A DNA stretch of 64,000 nt, taken from contig NZ_JACDUR010000001.1 in the NCBI RefSeq assembly GCF_013761175.1, positions 496,001-560,000 on the forward strand. The letters are read 5' to 3'. The notes under the pieces are model-generated. The model had not been told where the DNA came from and did no database searches. It saw nothing but the letters and a program-made list of their open reading frames with translations. Below, piece after piece: positions 24,496 through 32,901 of this stretch; position 1 is the first letter of the stretch, and every line of letters starts with the position of its first letter. The translations under genes were made by a program, and so were the position numbers. The stretch comes from Nonomuraea soli (lineage in GTDB: Bacteria; Actinomycetota; Actinomycetes; Streptosporangiales; Streptosporangiaceae).

Positions 24496-24508
24496 CATAC
24501 GGTATACC
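24496..24508. promoter_or_regulatory. Operator-like palindrome upstream of the glyoxylate operon
   Basis: CATACGGTATACC holds ATACGGTAT (24497-24505) overlapping the palindrome GGTATACC. It ends about 20 bp upstream of the SucC-like ATG, just before its AAAGGAGG ribosome-binding site. Together with the site at 24435-24449 it brackets the divergent promoter region. Confidence 0.7.
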
Positions 24509-24528
24509 GTCTACAAAGGAGGCTTCGA

Positions 24529-25644
24529 ATGGACCTGTTCGAGTACCAGGCGAAGGAACTCTTCCGGCGGCACGGCATCCCCGTCCCCGCCGGCGGCGTG
24601 GCCGTCACCGCCACGCAGGCGCAGGAGATCGCCGCATCGCTGAACGTACCCGTTGTGATCAAAGCCCAGGTGAAGACCGGTGGACGCGGCAAGGCGGGCG
24701 GCATCAGGACCGCCGCGGGCCCGGCCGGGGCCGCCGACGAGGCGGAACGTGTCCTCGGCATGGACATCAAGGGCCACATCGCCCGTGCCGTCCTGGTCGA
24801 GGAGGCGACCGTGCCCTTCGAGGAGCACTACGCCGCCTTCCTCGTGGACCGGGCCTCGGGCGGATTCCTGGCCATGCTATCCGCCCAGGGCGGTATGGAG
24901 ATCGAGGAACTGGCCGTGAGCGACCCCGGCGCCCTGATCAGGGTGCCCGTCGACCCGGAGGCGGGAGTGGACGGCGCCGTGCTGGCCGCGGCGGCCGGGC
25001 TGCCCGAGGCCGCCGGCGAGGTGCTCGACCGCTTATGGGAGGTCATGGTCGCGGAGGATGCCCTGCTGGTGGAGGTGAACCCGCTGATCTCGACCGCCGA
25101 CGGGCGCGTCGTCGCGCTCGACGGCAAGGTGAGCCTCGACGACAACGCCGCCTTCCGGCACTCGTGGCCGCAGCCGGAACCGGCCTCCTCCCTGGAGGAC
25201 CGGGCCCGCTCGCGCGGCCTCAACTACGTCAAGCTGGAAGGCTCGGTCGGCGTCATCGGCAACGGCGCCGGGCTGGTCATGTCCACCCTCGACGTCGTCG
25301 CCCTGGCCGGAGCGGCGCCCGCCAACTTCCTCGACATCGGCGGCGGCGCCTCGGCCCGCATCATGGCCGACGGCCTGGAGATCATCCTGTCCGACCCCGA
25401 CGTGCGCTCGGTGCTCGTCAACGTCTTCGGCGGCATCACCACCTGCGACGCCGTCGCCACCGGCATCGTCACGGCGCTCCACTCGCTGGGCGAGGTCACC
25501 AGGCCCATCGTGGTCCGGCTCGACGGCAACAACGCCGAGGTGGGACGGCGCATCCTCAGCGACGCCCGGCACCCCGCCGTACGGCAGGTCCCCACCATGG
25601 ACGGCGCCGCCTCCCTGGCGGCCTCTCTGTCTGGAGGCTCGTGA
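24529..25644 (+). CDS. SucC-like NDP-forming CoA ligase beta subunit, glyoxylate operon
   Basis: A 371-residue ATP-grasp protein of the succinyl-CoA synthetase/malate-CoA ligase beta family: [20 protein letters not shown] at the N-terminus, [27 protein letters not shown], the FLDIGGGA loop and [12 protein letters not shown] in the C-terminal domain. An AAAGGAGG box lies seven nucleotides upstream of the ATG. It is the first gene of a six-gene operon ending in gcl and an ALDH, and its stop overlaps the SucD-like start by one base. Because it is embedded in a glyoxylate operon, it is probably not the citric-acid-cycle enzyme. Malate, oxalate or glycerate are candidate substrates. Confidence 0.85.
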   Translation: MDLFEYQAKELFRRHGIPVPAGGVAVTATQAQEIAASLNVPVVIKAQVKTGGRGKAGGIRTAAGPAGAADEAERVLGMDIKGHIARAVLVEEATVPFEEHYAAFLVDRASGGFLAMLSAQGGMEIEELAVSDPGALIRVPVDPEAGVDGAVLAAAAGLPEAAGEVLDRLWEVMVAEDALLVEVNPLISTADGRVVALDGKVSLDDNAAFRHSWPQPEPASSLEDRARSRGLNYVKLEGSVGVIGNGAGLVMSTLDVVALAGAAPANFLDIGGGASARIMADGLEIILSDPDVRSVLVNVFGGITTCDAVATGIVTALHSLGEVTRPIVVRLDGNNAEVGRRILSDARHPAVRQVPTMDGAASLAASLSGGS

Positions 25645-26531
25645 TGGCCATCTTCCTCACCAAGGACAGCCGCGTCCTCGTCCAGGGCATGACCGGCTCG
25701 GAGGGCGCCAGGCACACCGCCCGCATGCTGGCCGCGGGGACCGACGTGGTCGCCGGCGTCACCCCCGGCAAGGGCGGCCAGGTCGTCGACTTCGGCGAGC
25801 GCACCGTCCCCGTCCACTCCTCGGTCGCCGACGCCGTCGCCGAGACCGGAGCCGACGTCAGCGTGGTCTTCGTGCCGCCGCGCCACGTGCACGCCGCGGT
25901 CGCCGAGGCCGTGGCCGGCGCCATCCCGCTGTGCGTCGTCATCACCGAGGGCGTACCCGTGCAGGACACCATCCGCTTCCGCGCCCTGGCCACCGCCTCG
26001 GGCACGCGCATCATCGGGCCGAACTGCCCCGGGCTCATCTCACCCGGCCAGTCGTCGGCCGGCATCATCCCCGCCGACATCACCACCGCCGGGCGCATCG
26101 GCCTGGTCTCCAAGTCCGGCACGCTGACCTACCAGCTCATGTACGAGCTGCGCGACCTGGGCTTCTCCACCGCCGTCGGCATCGGCGGCGACCCCGTGGT
26201 CGGCACCAGCCACATCGACTGCCTCCAGGCCTTCCAGGACGACCCGGGCACCGACGCCATCGTCATGATCGGCGAGATCGGCGGCGACGCCGAGGAACGC
26301 GCCGCCGCCTACATCTCCTCCCACGTCACCAAGCCCGTCGTGGCCTACGTCGCCGGCTTCACCGCCCCCGAGGGCAAGACCATGGGGCACGCGGGGGCCA
26401 TCGTCTCGGGCTCCTCCGGTACGGCCCAGGCCAAGAAGGAGGCGCTGGAGGCCGTCGGCGTCCGGGTCGGCGGCACCCCGTCGGAGACGGCCAGGCTGAT
26501 GCGCTCGGTCCTCTCGGCGGCGGCCCGATGA
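25644..26531 (+). CDS. SucD-like NDP-forming CoA ligase alpha subunit, glyoxylate operon
   Basis: A 295-residue partner of the SucC-like protein. The CoA-binding domain has [18 protein letters not shown] and GPNCPGLIS; the ligase domain has [13 protein letters not shown] and [10 protein letters not shown]. The active-site histidine that is phosphorylated in SucD is in [15 protein letters not shown] 25644 overlaps the preceding stop (TGATG) and the end overlaps the next start (ATGA). The pair should couple ATP or GTP hydrolysis to thioesterification of a carboxylate in this pathway. Confidence 0.87.
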   Translation: MAIFLTKDSRVLVQGMTGSEGARHTARMLAAGTDVVAGVTPGKGGQVVDFGERTVPVHSSVADAVAETGADVSVVFVPPRHVHAAVAEAVAGAIPLCVVITEGVPVQDTIRFRALATASGTRIIGPNCPGLISPGQSSAGIIPADITTAGRIGLVSKSGTLTYQLMYELRDLGFSTAVGIGGDPVVGTSHIDCLQAFQDDPGTDAIVMIGEIGGDAEERAAAYISSHVTKPVVAYVAGFTAPEGKTMGHAGAIVSGSSGTAQAKKEALEAVGVRVGGTPSETARLMRSVLSAAAR

Positions 26532-27295
26532 CAGGCCCGAAGTTCGACGTCAACCTCTCCATCCTCCTGACCCACCTGCCGCTCCTGGAACGCCCGCGCG
26601 CCGCCGCGGCGGCCGGGTTCGACGCCGTGGAGCTGTGGTGGCCCTTCGACGGTCCCGAGCCGCCCGACCGCGAGCTCGACGCCCTGCAGCGGGCCATCGA
26701 GGACGCCGGCGTGCGTCTGGTGGGACTCAACTTCGACGCCGGCGACATGGCCGCGGGCGAGCGCGGACTGCTGTCGGACCCGGCGAGCTCCAAACGGTTC
26801 ACGGCCAACATCGACGTGGCGGTCGGCTGGGCGGAGCGGCTCGGCTGCCGGGTGCTCAACGCCCTGTACGGCAACGGGCCGGGCGCCGACCCCGAGCTCG
26901 CGCGGGAGAACCTCGCGGCGGCGGCCGACGCGGCCTCCGGGATCGGGGCGACGGTCGTCGTGGAGGCGCTCAACTCCCACGAGAACCCCCGCTACCCGAT
27001 CACCTCCTCCGCCCAGGCCTTCGCGGTGATCGACGCGGCCGGGCGGCGGAACATCGCCTTCCTGGCCGACCTCTACCACCTGCACCGCATGGGCGAGGAC
27101 GTGCTCGCCGTGCTGGAGCGGCACGCCGGGCGCATCGGGCACGTGCAGATCGCCGACGATCCGGGACGCGGGCAGCCGTTCAGCGGGCGCATGCCGTACC
27201 AGCAGATCCTCCGCGCCCTGGAGGGCTACGACGGCCACGTCGGCCTGGAGTACAAGGACACCTCTCCCGACCCGTTCAGCTGGAGGACACGATGA
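26528..27295 (+). CDS. hyi: Hydroxypyruvate isomerase family protein (Hyi)
   Basis: A 255-residue TIM-barrel protein of the Hyi/xylose-isomerase-like family. Typical segments are [15 protein letters not shown] near the N-terminus, [16 protein letters not shown] with a metal-ligand Glu, [28 protein letters not shown] and [11 protein letters not shown] with the second conserved Glu. It interconverts hydroxypyruvate and tartronate semialdehyde. Genes of this type normally sit with gcl and glxR, as here. Its start and stop each overlap neighbouring genes by 4 nt. Confidence 0.9.
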   Translation: MTGPKFDVNLSILLTHLPLLERPRAAAAAGFDAVELWWPFDGPEPPDRELDALQRAIEDAGVRLVGLNFDAGDMAAGERGLLSDPASSKRFTANIDVAVGWAERLGCRVLNALYGNGPGADPELARENLAAAADAASGIGATVVVEALNSHENPRYPITSSAQAFAVIDAAGRRNIAFLADLYHLHRMGEDVLAVLERHAGRIGHVQIADDPGRGQPFSGRMPYQQILRALEGYDGHVGLEYKDTSPDPFSWRTR

Positions 27296-28140
27296 GCATC
27301 GCCTTCATCGGCCTCGGGATCATGGGCAGCCCGATGGCCGCCAACCTCGTCAGGGCCGGATACGACGTCACCGGGTACGACGTCACGCAGGACCGCGTCG
27401 ACCAGCTGGTCGACCGGGGCGGCCACGCGGCACGGAGCGTGGCGGAGGCGGTCAAGGGCGCCGACACGGTGATCACGATGCTGCCCGACTCGCCCCAGGT
27501 CGAGCAGGTGGCGCCGACGATCGTCGACCACGGCGGCCCCGACCTGCTCTACATCGACATGAGCACGATCCGCCCCGACACCTCCCGCTGGATCGCGGGC
27601 CAGGGGATCCGATCGCTCGACGCGCCCGTCAGCGGCGGCGAGAAGGGCGCGATCGACGCCACCCTGTCGATCATGGTCGGCGGCGACCCGCAGGACTTCG
27701 AGCGGGCGCTGCCCCTGCTGAAGGCGGTGGGCAAGACCATCGTGCACGTCGGCCCCTCGGGCGCCGGGCAGACGGTCAAGGCCGCCAACCAGCTCGTGGT
27801 GGGCGGGATCTACGGCCTGGTCGCCGAGGCGATCGTGCTCCTCGAAGCCTCGGGCGTCGACCCCGGCAAGGGCCTCGACGTGCTCGCCGGCGGCCTGGCG
27901 GGCTCACGGATCCTGGAGCTGAAGCGCCGCAGCATGGTGGCGCGGGAGTTCGCCCCCGGCTTCCGCATCGACCTGCACCACAAGGACATGGGCATCGCGC
28001 TGGCCGCCGCCCGCGAGGCGGGCCTCGCGCTCCCGCTGACCGGCCAGGTCGCCCAGCTGGTGGCCGCCGCCCGCGCCCAGGGACACGGGGCGCTGGACCA
28101 CTCCGCCCTGCTCAAGGTCATCGAGAGGCTCAACTCATGA
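27292..28140 (+). CDS. glxR: 2-hydroxy-3-oxopropionate (tartronate semialdehyde) reductase
   Basis: A 282-residue beta-hydroxyacid dehydrogenase. It shows the N-terminal NAD(P) motif FIGLGIMGSPMAANL, the substrate-binding DAPVSGGEKGA and the catalytic-lysine segment GAGQTVKAANQLVVGG. It reduces the tartronate semialdehyde produced by glyoxylate carboligase to D-glycerate. The position between hyi and gcl, with ATGA overlaps on both sides, supports this substrate over 3-hydroxyisobutyrate, which related enzymes use. Confidence 0.9.
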   Translation: MSIAFIGLGIMGSPMAANLVRAGYDVTGYDVTQDRVDQLVDRGGHAARSVAEAVKGADTVITMLPDSPQVEQVAPTIVDHGGPDLLYIDMSTIRPDTSRWIAGQGIRSLDAPVSGGEKGAIDATLSIMVGGDPQDFERALPLLKAVGKTIVHVGPSGAGQTVKAANQLVVGGIYGLVAEAIVLLEASGVDPGKGLDVLAGGLAGSRILELKRRSMVAREFAPGFRIDLHHKDMGIALAAAREAGLALPLTGQVAQLVAAARAQGHGALDHSALLKVIERLNS

Positions 28141-29846
28141 ACCGTATTCCCTGCATGGAAGCCGTCGTGAGGGTGCTGGAGTCGGAGGGGGTCGACACCG
28201 TCTTCGGCATCCCGGGGGCGGCGATCCTGCCGCTGTACGCGGCGCTCCAGCACAGCTCGATCAAGCACATCACCGTCCGCCACGAGGAGGGCGGCACGCA
28301 TGCCGCCGACGGCTGGGCCAGGGCCACCGGCAACGTCGGGGTGACCATCGGCACCAGCGGACCGGCCGGCACCAACATGATCACCGGGCTGTACACCGCG
28401 ATGGCCGACTCGATCCCGATGATCTGCGTCACCGGCCAGGCCGCCTCCGGCAAGCTGCACCAGGAGGCCTTCCAGGCGGTCGACATCGTGGAGATCGCCA
28501 AGCCGGTCACCAAGTGGGCGGTGCAGCTCAAGGAGCCGGGGCAGGCGCCGTGGATCTTCCGCGAGGCGTTCCGCGTCGCCAGGAGCGGACGGCCGGGGCC
28601 CGTCCTCATCGACCTGCCGATCGACGTGCAGCGCGGCACCTGCCTGTACGACCCGGAGCTGGACGCGCCGCTGCCCGTCGAGGAGCCCAGGCCGCTGGCC
28701 TCGGCGATCAGGCGGGCGGCCGAGATGGTGCAGCAGGCCCGCAGGCCGCTGATCCTCGCGGGCGGCGGCGTGATCATCGCCGACGCCGCGCAGGAGTTAC
28801 GCGAGCTGGCCGAGGCGCTGCGGGTGCCCGTCCAGGTGACGCTCATGGGCAAGGGCGCCTTCCCGGAGGACCACGAGCTGTTCGCGGGCATGGCGGGGAT
28901 CCAGACGCAGACCCGCTGGGGCAACGCCGCCTTCCTCGACAGCGACCTGGTGCTGGCCGTCGGCGCCCGCTTCGGCGACCGGCACACCGGCGATCTGGAC
29001 GTCTACCGGCGCGGCAGGACGTTCATCCACGTCGACATCGAGCCCACCCAGATCGGCCGCGTCTTCGAGCCCGACCTGGGCGTCGTCGGCCACGCCCGCC
29101 CGGTCCTGGCCGAGCTGCGCAAGCACGCCGTGCCCGGCGACCGCGAGAAGTGGGTGCGGAAGATCGGCGAATACCGGCGCACCCTGCTGCGCCGCGACGA
29201 CTTCGACGAGGTGCCGATCAAGCCGCCCAGGGTGTTCAGGGAGATCAACGAGTTCTTCGGGCGCGACACCACCTTCGTCACCGCCATCGGGCTCTACCAG
29301 ATCTGGTCCGGCCAGTTCCAGACCACCTTCCTGCCCCGCCGCTACCTGGTGTGCGGCCAGGCGGGACCGCTCGGCTGGGAGATCCCCGCGGCGATGGGCG
29401 TCAAGTGCGCCCATCCCGAGCGCGAGGTGGTGGTCGTGGTCGGCGACTACTCCTTCCAGTTCCTCATGGAGGAGGTCGCGGTCGCCGCGCAGTACCGCAT
29501 CCCGTTCGTCATCGTGATGATCAACAACGAGTACCTGGGCCTGATCCGCCAGGCGGAGATCCCCTACGACATGAACTACGCCGTGGACCTGCACTATGGA
29601 GAGGGCGGGATCGACCATGTCAAGGCGATGGAGGCCTTCGGCTGCCCGGCCCGCCGCGTGGACCTGCCGGGTGACATCGCCGGCGCGTTGTCGTGGGCGT
29701 CGGCCACGGCCCACCGCGAAGGGCTGCCGGTGCTGGTGGAGGTGATGGTCGAGCGCGAGGCCAACGCGGCCATGGGCGCCTCGCTCGACGCGATCAGGGA
29801 ATTCGAGCCGCTGCCGGAACTCGTCACCGTCGATTGGTCGGACTGA
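28137..29846 (+). CDS. gcl: Glyoxylate carboligase (tartronate-semialdehyde synthase)
   Basis: A 569-residue ThDP/FAD-dependent carboligase. It tracks E. coli Gcl through GVDTVFGIPGAAILPLY, GTSGPAGTNMITGLYTAMAD, FQAVDIVEIAKPVTKWAV, HVDIEPTQIGRVFEPDLG, CGQAGPLGWEIPAAMGV and NNEYLGLIRQAE. It joins two glyoxylates into tartronate semialdehyde with loss of CO2. Residue 50, in VRHEEGGTH, is glutamate; the aligned position in E. coli Gcl is Val51, a noted exception to the rule that ThDP enzymes have Glu there. It overlaps glxR (4 nt) and the ALDH gene (1 nt). Confidence 0.9.
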   Translation: MNRIPCMEAVVRVLESEGVDTVFGIPGAAILPLYAALQHSSIKHITVRHEEGGTHAADGWARATGNVGVTIGTSGPAGTNMITGLYTAMADSIPMICVTGQAASGKLHQEAFQAVDIVEIAKPVTKWAVQLKEPGQAPWIFREAFRVARSGRPGPVLIDLPIDVQRGTCLYDPELDAPLPVEEPRPLASAIRRAAEMVQQARRPLILAGGGVIIADAAQELRELAEALRVPVQVTLMGKGAFPEDHELFAGMAGIQTQTRWGNAAFLDSDLVLAVGARFGDRHTGDLDVYRRGRTFIHVDIEPTQIGRVFEPDLGVVGHARPVLAELRKHAVPGDREKWVRKIGEYRRTLLRRDDFDEVPIKPPRVFREINEFFGRDTTFVTAIGLYQIWSGQFQTTFLPRRYLVCGQAGPLGWEIPAAMGVKCAHPEREVVVVVGDYSFQFLMEEVAVAAQYRIPFVIVMINNEYLGLIRQAEIPYDMNYAVDLHYGEGGIDHVKAMEAFGCPARRVDLPGDIAGALSWASATAHREGLPVLVEVMVEREANAAMGASLDAIREFEPLPELVTVDWSD

Positions 29847-31369
29847 TGAACATCAAGCCAGGGTACGGCTGGCAGGACGCCTACGAGCGCTGCCGCGCGA
29901 TCGCGCCGGAAGCCTTCCACGACGACCGAGTCCTCAACCACTGGGGCGGATTCTGGCAGCGCGACGGCCGCCCGGCGCCCGCCTTCTCCCCGGTCGACGG
30001 CACCGCCATCGCCGGGCCTCCCCGCCTCGACCGCTCCACCGCCGCGCGGGCCGTCGCCGCCGCGGCCGAGCAGCACGGCCAGTGGCGGCACGTGCCTCTC
30101 GACGAGCGCAAAGCCAGGGTAGGCGCGGCCGTCGGGGCCATGCGCGCCCATCGCGACCTGCTCGCGCTGCTGCTCATGTGGGAGATCGGCAAGCCGTGGA
30201 AGAGCGCCTGCGCCGACGTGGACCGGTGCCTCGACGGAGTGCTCTGGTATCTGGACGAGATCGACCCGATGCTCGCCGGCCGCGCGCCGCTGCACGGGCC
30301 GGTGAGCAACATCGCCAGCTGGAACTATCCGATGAGCGTGCTCATGCACGCCATGCTCGTCCAGGCGCTGGCCGGCAACGCGGTCATCGCCAAGACCCCC
30401 ACCGACGGCGGCCTAGCCTGCCTCACGCTGGCCACCGCGCTGGCCGTCCACGAGGGCCTGCCCTTCACCCTGGTCAGCGGGTCCGGCTCCGAGTTGTCGC
30501 CGGTGCTGGTCGCCGGGCGCGAACTGGGCTGCGTCTCGTTCGTCGGCGGCCGTACGGCGGGCACGCAGGTGGCGGCCTCGCTGTCGGACCGCAGGCACGT
30601 GCTGGAGCAGGAAGGGCTCAACTGCTGGGGCGTGTGGGAGTACGCCGACTGGGACACGCTGTCCGGCCAGATCCGGGCCTCCTTCGAGTACGGCAAGCAG
30701 CGCTGCACCGCCTACCCGCGCTTCGTGGTGCAGCGGGGGCTGTTCCACGAGTTCCTGGAGGCCTACGGGGCGGCGGTGCGGGCGCTGAGCTTCGGCCATC
30801 CGCTCGCCGTGCACGATGACGCCGACCCGCTGCCCGAGCTGACCTTCGGCCCGCTGATCAACGCCTCCAAGGCCAAGGAGCTGGCCGACCAGGTCGACGC
30901 GGCGATCGCCGGGGGAGGGGTGCCGTTGTTCAGGGCGTCGCTCGACGACGGGCACTTCCTCCCGGGGCAGGATATGTCGGCCTACCTCCCGCCCACCGCC
31001 CTGCTCGACCCGCCCCGCTCCTCACCCCTGTTCCACGCCGAACCCTTCGGCCCGGTCGACACGATCGTCCTGGTCGACACCGAGGCCGAGCTGCTGGCCG
31101 CGATGAACGCCAGCAACGGCGCCCTGGTCGCCACCCTGTCGTGCACCTCGCAGGCGACCTTCGAACGCCTCGCGCCCGAGGTGCGCGCCTTCAAGGTCGG
31201 CCACAACCGGCCCCGCTCCAGGGGCGACCGCGAGGAGCTGTTCGGCGGCCTGGGCGCCTCGTGGCGCGGCGCGTTCGTCGGCGGCGAGCTCCTGGTCCGC
31301 TCCGTCACCGAGGGCGCGCCAGGGGAGCGGCTGCCGGGCAACTTCCCCGCCTACACGCTGCTGCCCTGA
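29846..31369 (+). CDS. Aldehyde dehydrogenase family protein, glyoxylate operon
   Basis: A 507-residue ALDH. The oxyanion Asn160 is in ASWNYPMS, the general base Glu254 in HVLEQEGLN (the usual ELGGK has become EQEGL), and the nucleophile Cys287 in YGKQRCTAYPR. EPFGPVDTIVLV near the C-terminus is also typical. It is the last gene of the sucC-like...gcl operon, overlapping the gcl stop by one base. Substrate is unknown: tartronate semialdehyde, glyoxylate (to oxalate or oxalyl-CoA) or glycolaldehyde fit the context. Confidence 0.83.
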   Translation: MNIKPGYGWQDAYERCRAIAPEAFHDDRVLNHWGGFWQRDGRPAPAFSPVDGTAIAGPPRLDRSTAARAVAAAAEQHGQWRHVPLDERKARVGAAVGAMRAHRDLLALLLMWEIGKPWKSACADVDRCLDGVLWYLDEIDPMLAGRAPLHGPVSNIASWNYPMSVLMHAMLVQALAGNAVIAKTPTDGGLACLTLATALAVHEGLPFTLVSGSGSELSPVLVAGRELGCVSFVGGRTAGTQVAASLSDRRHVLEQEGLNCWGVWEYADWDTLSGQIRASFEYGKQRCTAYPRFVVQRGLFHEFLEAYGAAVRALSFGHPLAVHDDADPLPELTFGPLINASKAKELADQVDAAIAGGGVPLFRASLDDGHFLPGQDMSAYLPPTALLDPPRSSPLFHAEPFGPVDTIVLVDTEAELLAAMNASNGALVATLSCTSQATFERLAPEVRAFKVGHNRPRSRGDREELFGGLGASWRGAFVGGELLVRSVTEGAPGERLPGNFPAYTLLP

Positions 31370-31390
31370 ATGCCCCTAGGGTGAAGCGGC

Positions 31391-32350
31391 ATGTACCGCA
31401 TCGTCCCGTTGACACCCGAGCTGATCCCCGCCTGGCACGAGGTCGTGGCCGCCACAGCGGCGCACGACCTGCCCGGCGAGCCCCTGCCGACCCCGGAGCA
31501 GGTGCACGCCCAGCTGACCACCCCCGGGCTGAACAGCCGCCGGGCGGCGTGGCTGGCGCTGACGCCCGGCGGCGACGCGGCCGGGGTGGCGGCCCTGCGC
31601 CTGTTCGACGCCGAAGGGCAGGCGCACCTGTGCGAGCTCGAGGTGCGCGTGCGGCCGGAACGGCGGCGTGAGGGCGCGGGCTCGCTGCTGCTGGAGGCGG
31701 CCGTCTCCGCCGCCGACGGCGAGCGGCGCCGCAGCATGATCGGGGTGGCCGCCGACCCGGGTCCCGGCGCGGAGTTCTGCGCGGCGCGCGGCTTCGACCG
31801 GGTGCTGACCTTCAGCAACCTGCTGCTCGACGTGACCGGAGCCGACCTCGACGTGGCCGCGCCCGAGGGCTACGAGGCCGTCATGTGGCAGGGCACCGTC
31901 CCGGACGAGCTCGCCGAGGCCTTCGCGGCGGCCAAGAACGCCATGAACGACATGCCGACCGGCAAGATGGACTACGGCGTGCAGCGCTGGGACGCCGACC
32001 GCGTGCGCTCGATGGCGAAGGTGCTGGCCGACCGCGGCGACACGCTGCTGACGGTGGCGGCACGGCGCGGCGGGGAGCTGGCCGGCTTCACCGAGATCGT
32101 CATCCGCTCGGGCGAGACCCGCCGCGCCCTGCAGTACGACACCGTGGTCGTGCCCGCGCACCGCGGGCACGGGGTCGGGCTGTGGCTCAAGGCCGAGATG
32201 GTCGGGTGGCTGCGCGCGGAGCGCCCCGGCATCGCCGAGGTCGAGACCGACAACGCCGACGACAACACGCACATGCTCGCGGTGAACAACAGGCTCGGCT
32301 TCCGCCTCCACCGCCGATCCAGTGAGTTCCAGCTCTCGCTCAGAAGCTGA
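31391..32350 (+). CDS. GNAT-family N-acetyltransferase (two GNAT domains)
   Basis: A 319-residue protein with two GNAT-like halves. The first has LCELEVRVRPERRREGAGSLLLEAA with the acetyl-CoA loop RRREGAG; the second has YDTVVVPAHRGHGVGLWLKAEM with RGHGVG, followed by VNNRLGFRLHRR. Double-domain GNATs of this kind are common in actinomycetes and usually uncharacterised. It starts 21 bp after the ALDH gene and could be read through from that operon, but nothing else links it to oxalate. Its last 11 bp overlap the end of the convergent membrane-protein gene. Confidence 0.87.
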   Translation: MYRIVPLTPELIPAWHEVVAATAAHDLPGEPLPTPEQVHAQLTTPGLNSRRAAWLALTPGGDAAGVAALRLFDAEGQAHLCELEVRVRPERRREGAGSLLLEAAVSAADGERRRSMIGVAADPGPGAEFCAARGFDRVLTFSNLLLDVTGADLDVAAPEGYEAVMWQGTVPDELAEAFAAAKNAMNDMPTGKMDYGVQRWDADRVRSMAKVLADRGDTLLTVAARRGGELAGFTEIVIRSGETRRALQYDTVVVPAHRGHGVGLWLKAEMVGWLRAERPGIAEVETDNADDNTHMLAVNNRLGFRLHRRSSEFQLSLRS

Positions 32351-32687
32351 TCAGCCCGAAGCGGGTGGCGGCGACCAGCACCAGGAAGGTGAGCATCACC
32401 ACCCGCAGCAGTTTGCCGCCCGTCGTCAGCGACGGCCACGACAGGTAGGCCAGCAGCCCGACGAAGGCGATCACCGGCAGCACCGCCACCCCGCCGAGCC
32501 AGCTCTGCACGGCGAAGCCGGCCAGCAGCAGCGCGACCATGGCGACCGGCACGATCCACCGGGGCACCTGGGTGAACAGGTAGGCCATGGGGGTGGCGCT
32601 GCGCTGCTCGACCTTCTTGCGCAGACCGGTCGCGCCGGGGGTGAAGAACTGCTCGCCCGGAGGAAGAGAACGTTTCTGTGCGGCCAC
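32340..32687 (-). CDS. Small membrane protein (115 aa), unknown function
   Basis: A 115-residue protein with a polar N-terminus (SLPPGEQFFTPGATGLRKKVEQRS) followed by three hydrophobic segments (about residues 43-63, 65-82 and 94-112). Proteins with this N-terminal pattern appear to be widespread single-copy actinobacterial membrane proteins of unknown function; I cannot assign a family with certainty. ATG 32687 has AGGAAG-like sequence only inside the gene, so the initiation signal is weak. The gene is convergent with the GNAT gene. Confidence 0.65.
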   Translation of the reverse strand: MAAQKRSLPPGEQFFTPGATGLRKKVEQRSATPMAYLFTQVPRWIVPVAMVALLLAGFAVQSWLGGVAVLPVIAFVGLLAYLSWPSLTTGGKLLRVVMLTFLVLVAATRFGLISF

Positions 32688-32901
32688 AGCCCGATGCTAG
32701 CGCCGGTCGGCGGTAGCATGGCGGATACGGCGACACCCGCGCCGAACCGCCTCAGGCGGCCGTCCACGCCGGCCGCGGCACCACGGCGGCAAAGGGGACC
32801 TGCGAGCCTCGGGATGAGCCTTCGACCGGCCTGACCGTTCAGGCGGACGGAGCCAGGCGGGCGTGGACCGCGGCTCCGCGACGCCGCGAAACGGATCAGG
32901 T
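32688..32901. other. 214-bp intergenic region with short inverted repeats
   Basis: The gap between the divergent membrane-protein and BtrH-like genes. It contains several GC-rich inverted repeats, e.g. GCCTGA/TCAGGC with a short loop near 32830-32845. I searched for tRNA T-loops and recognisable riboswitch cores and found none. It presumably holds both promoters. Confidence 0.3.
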
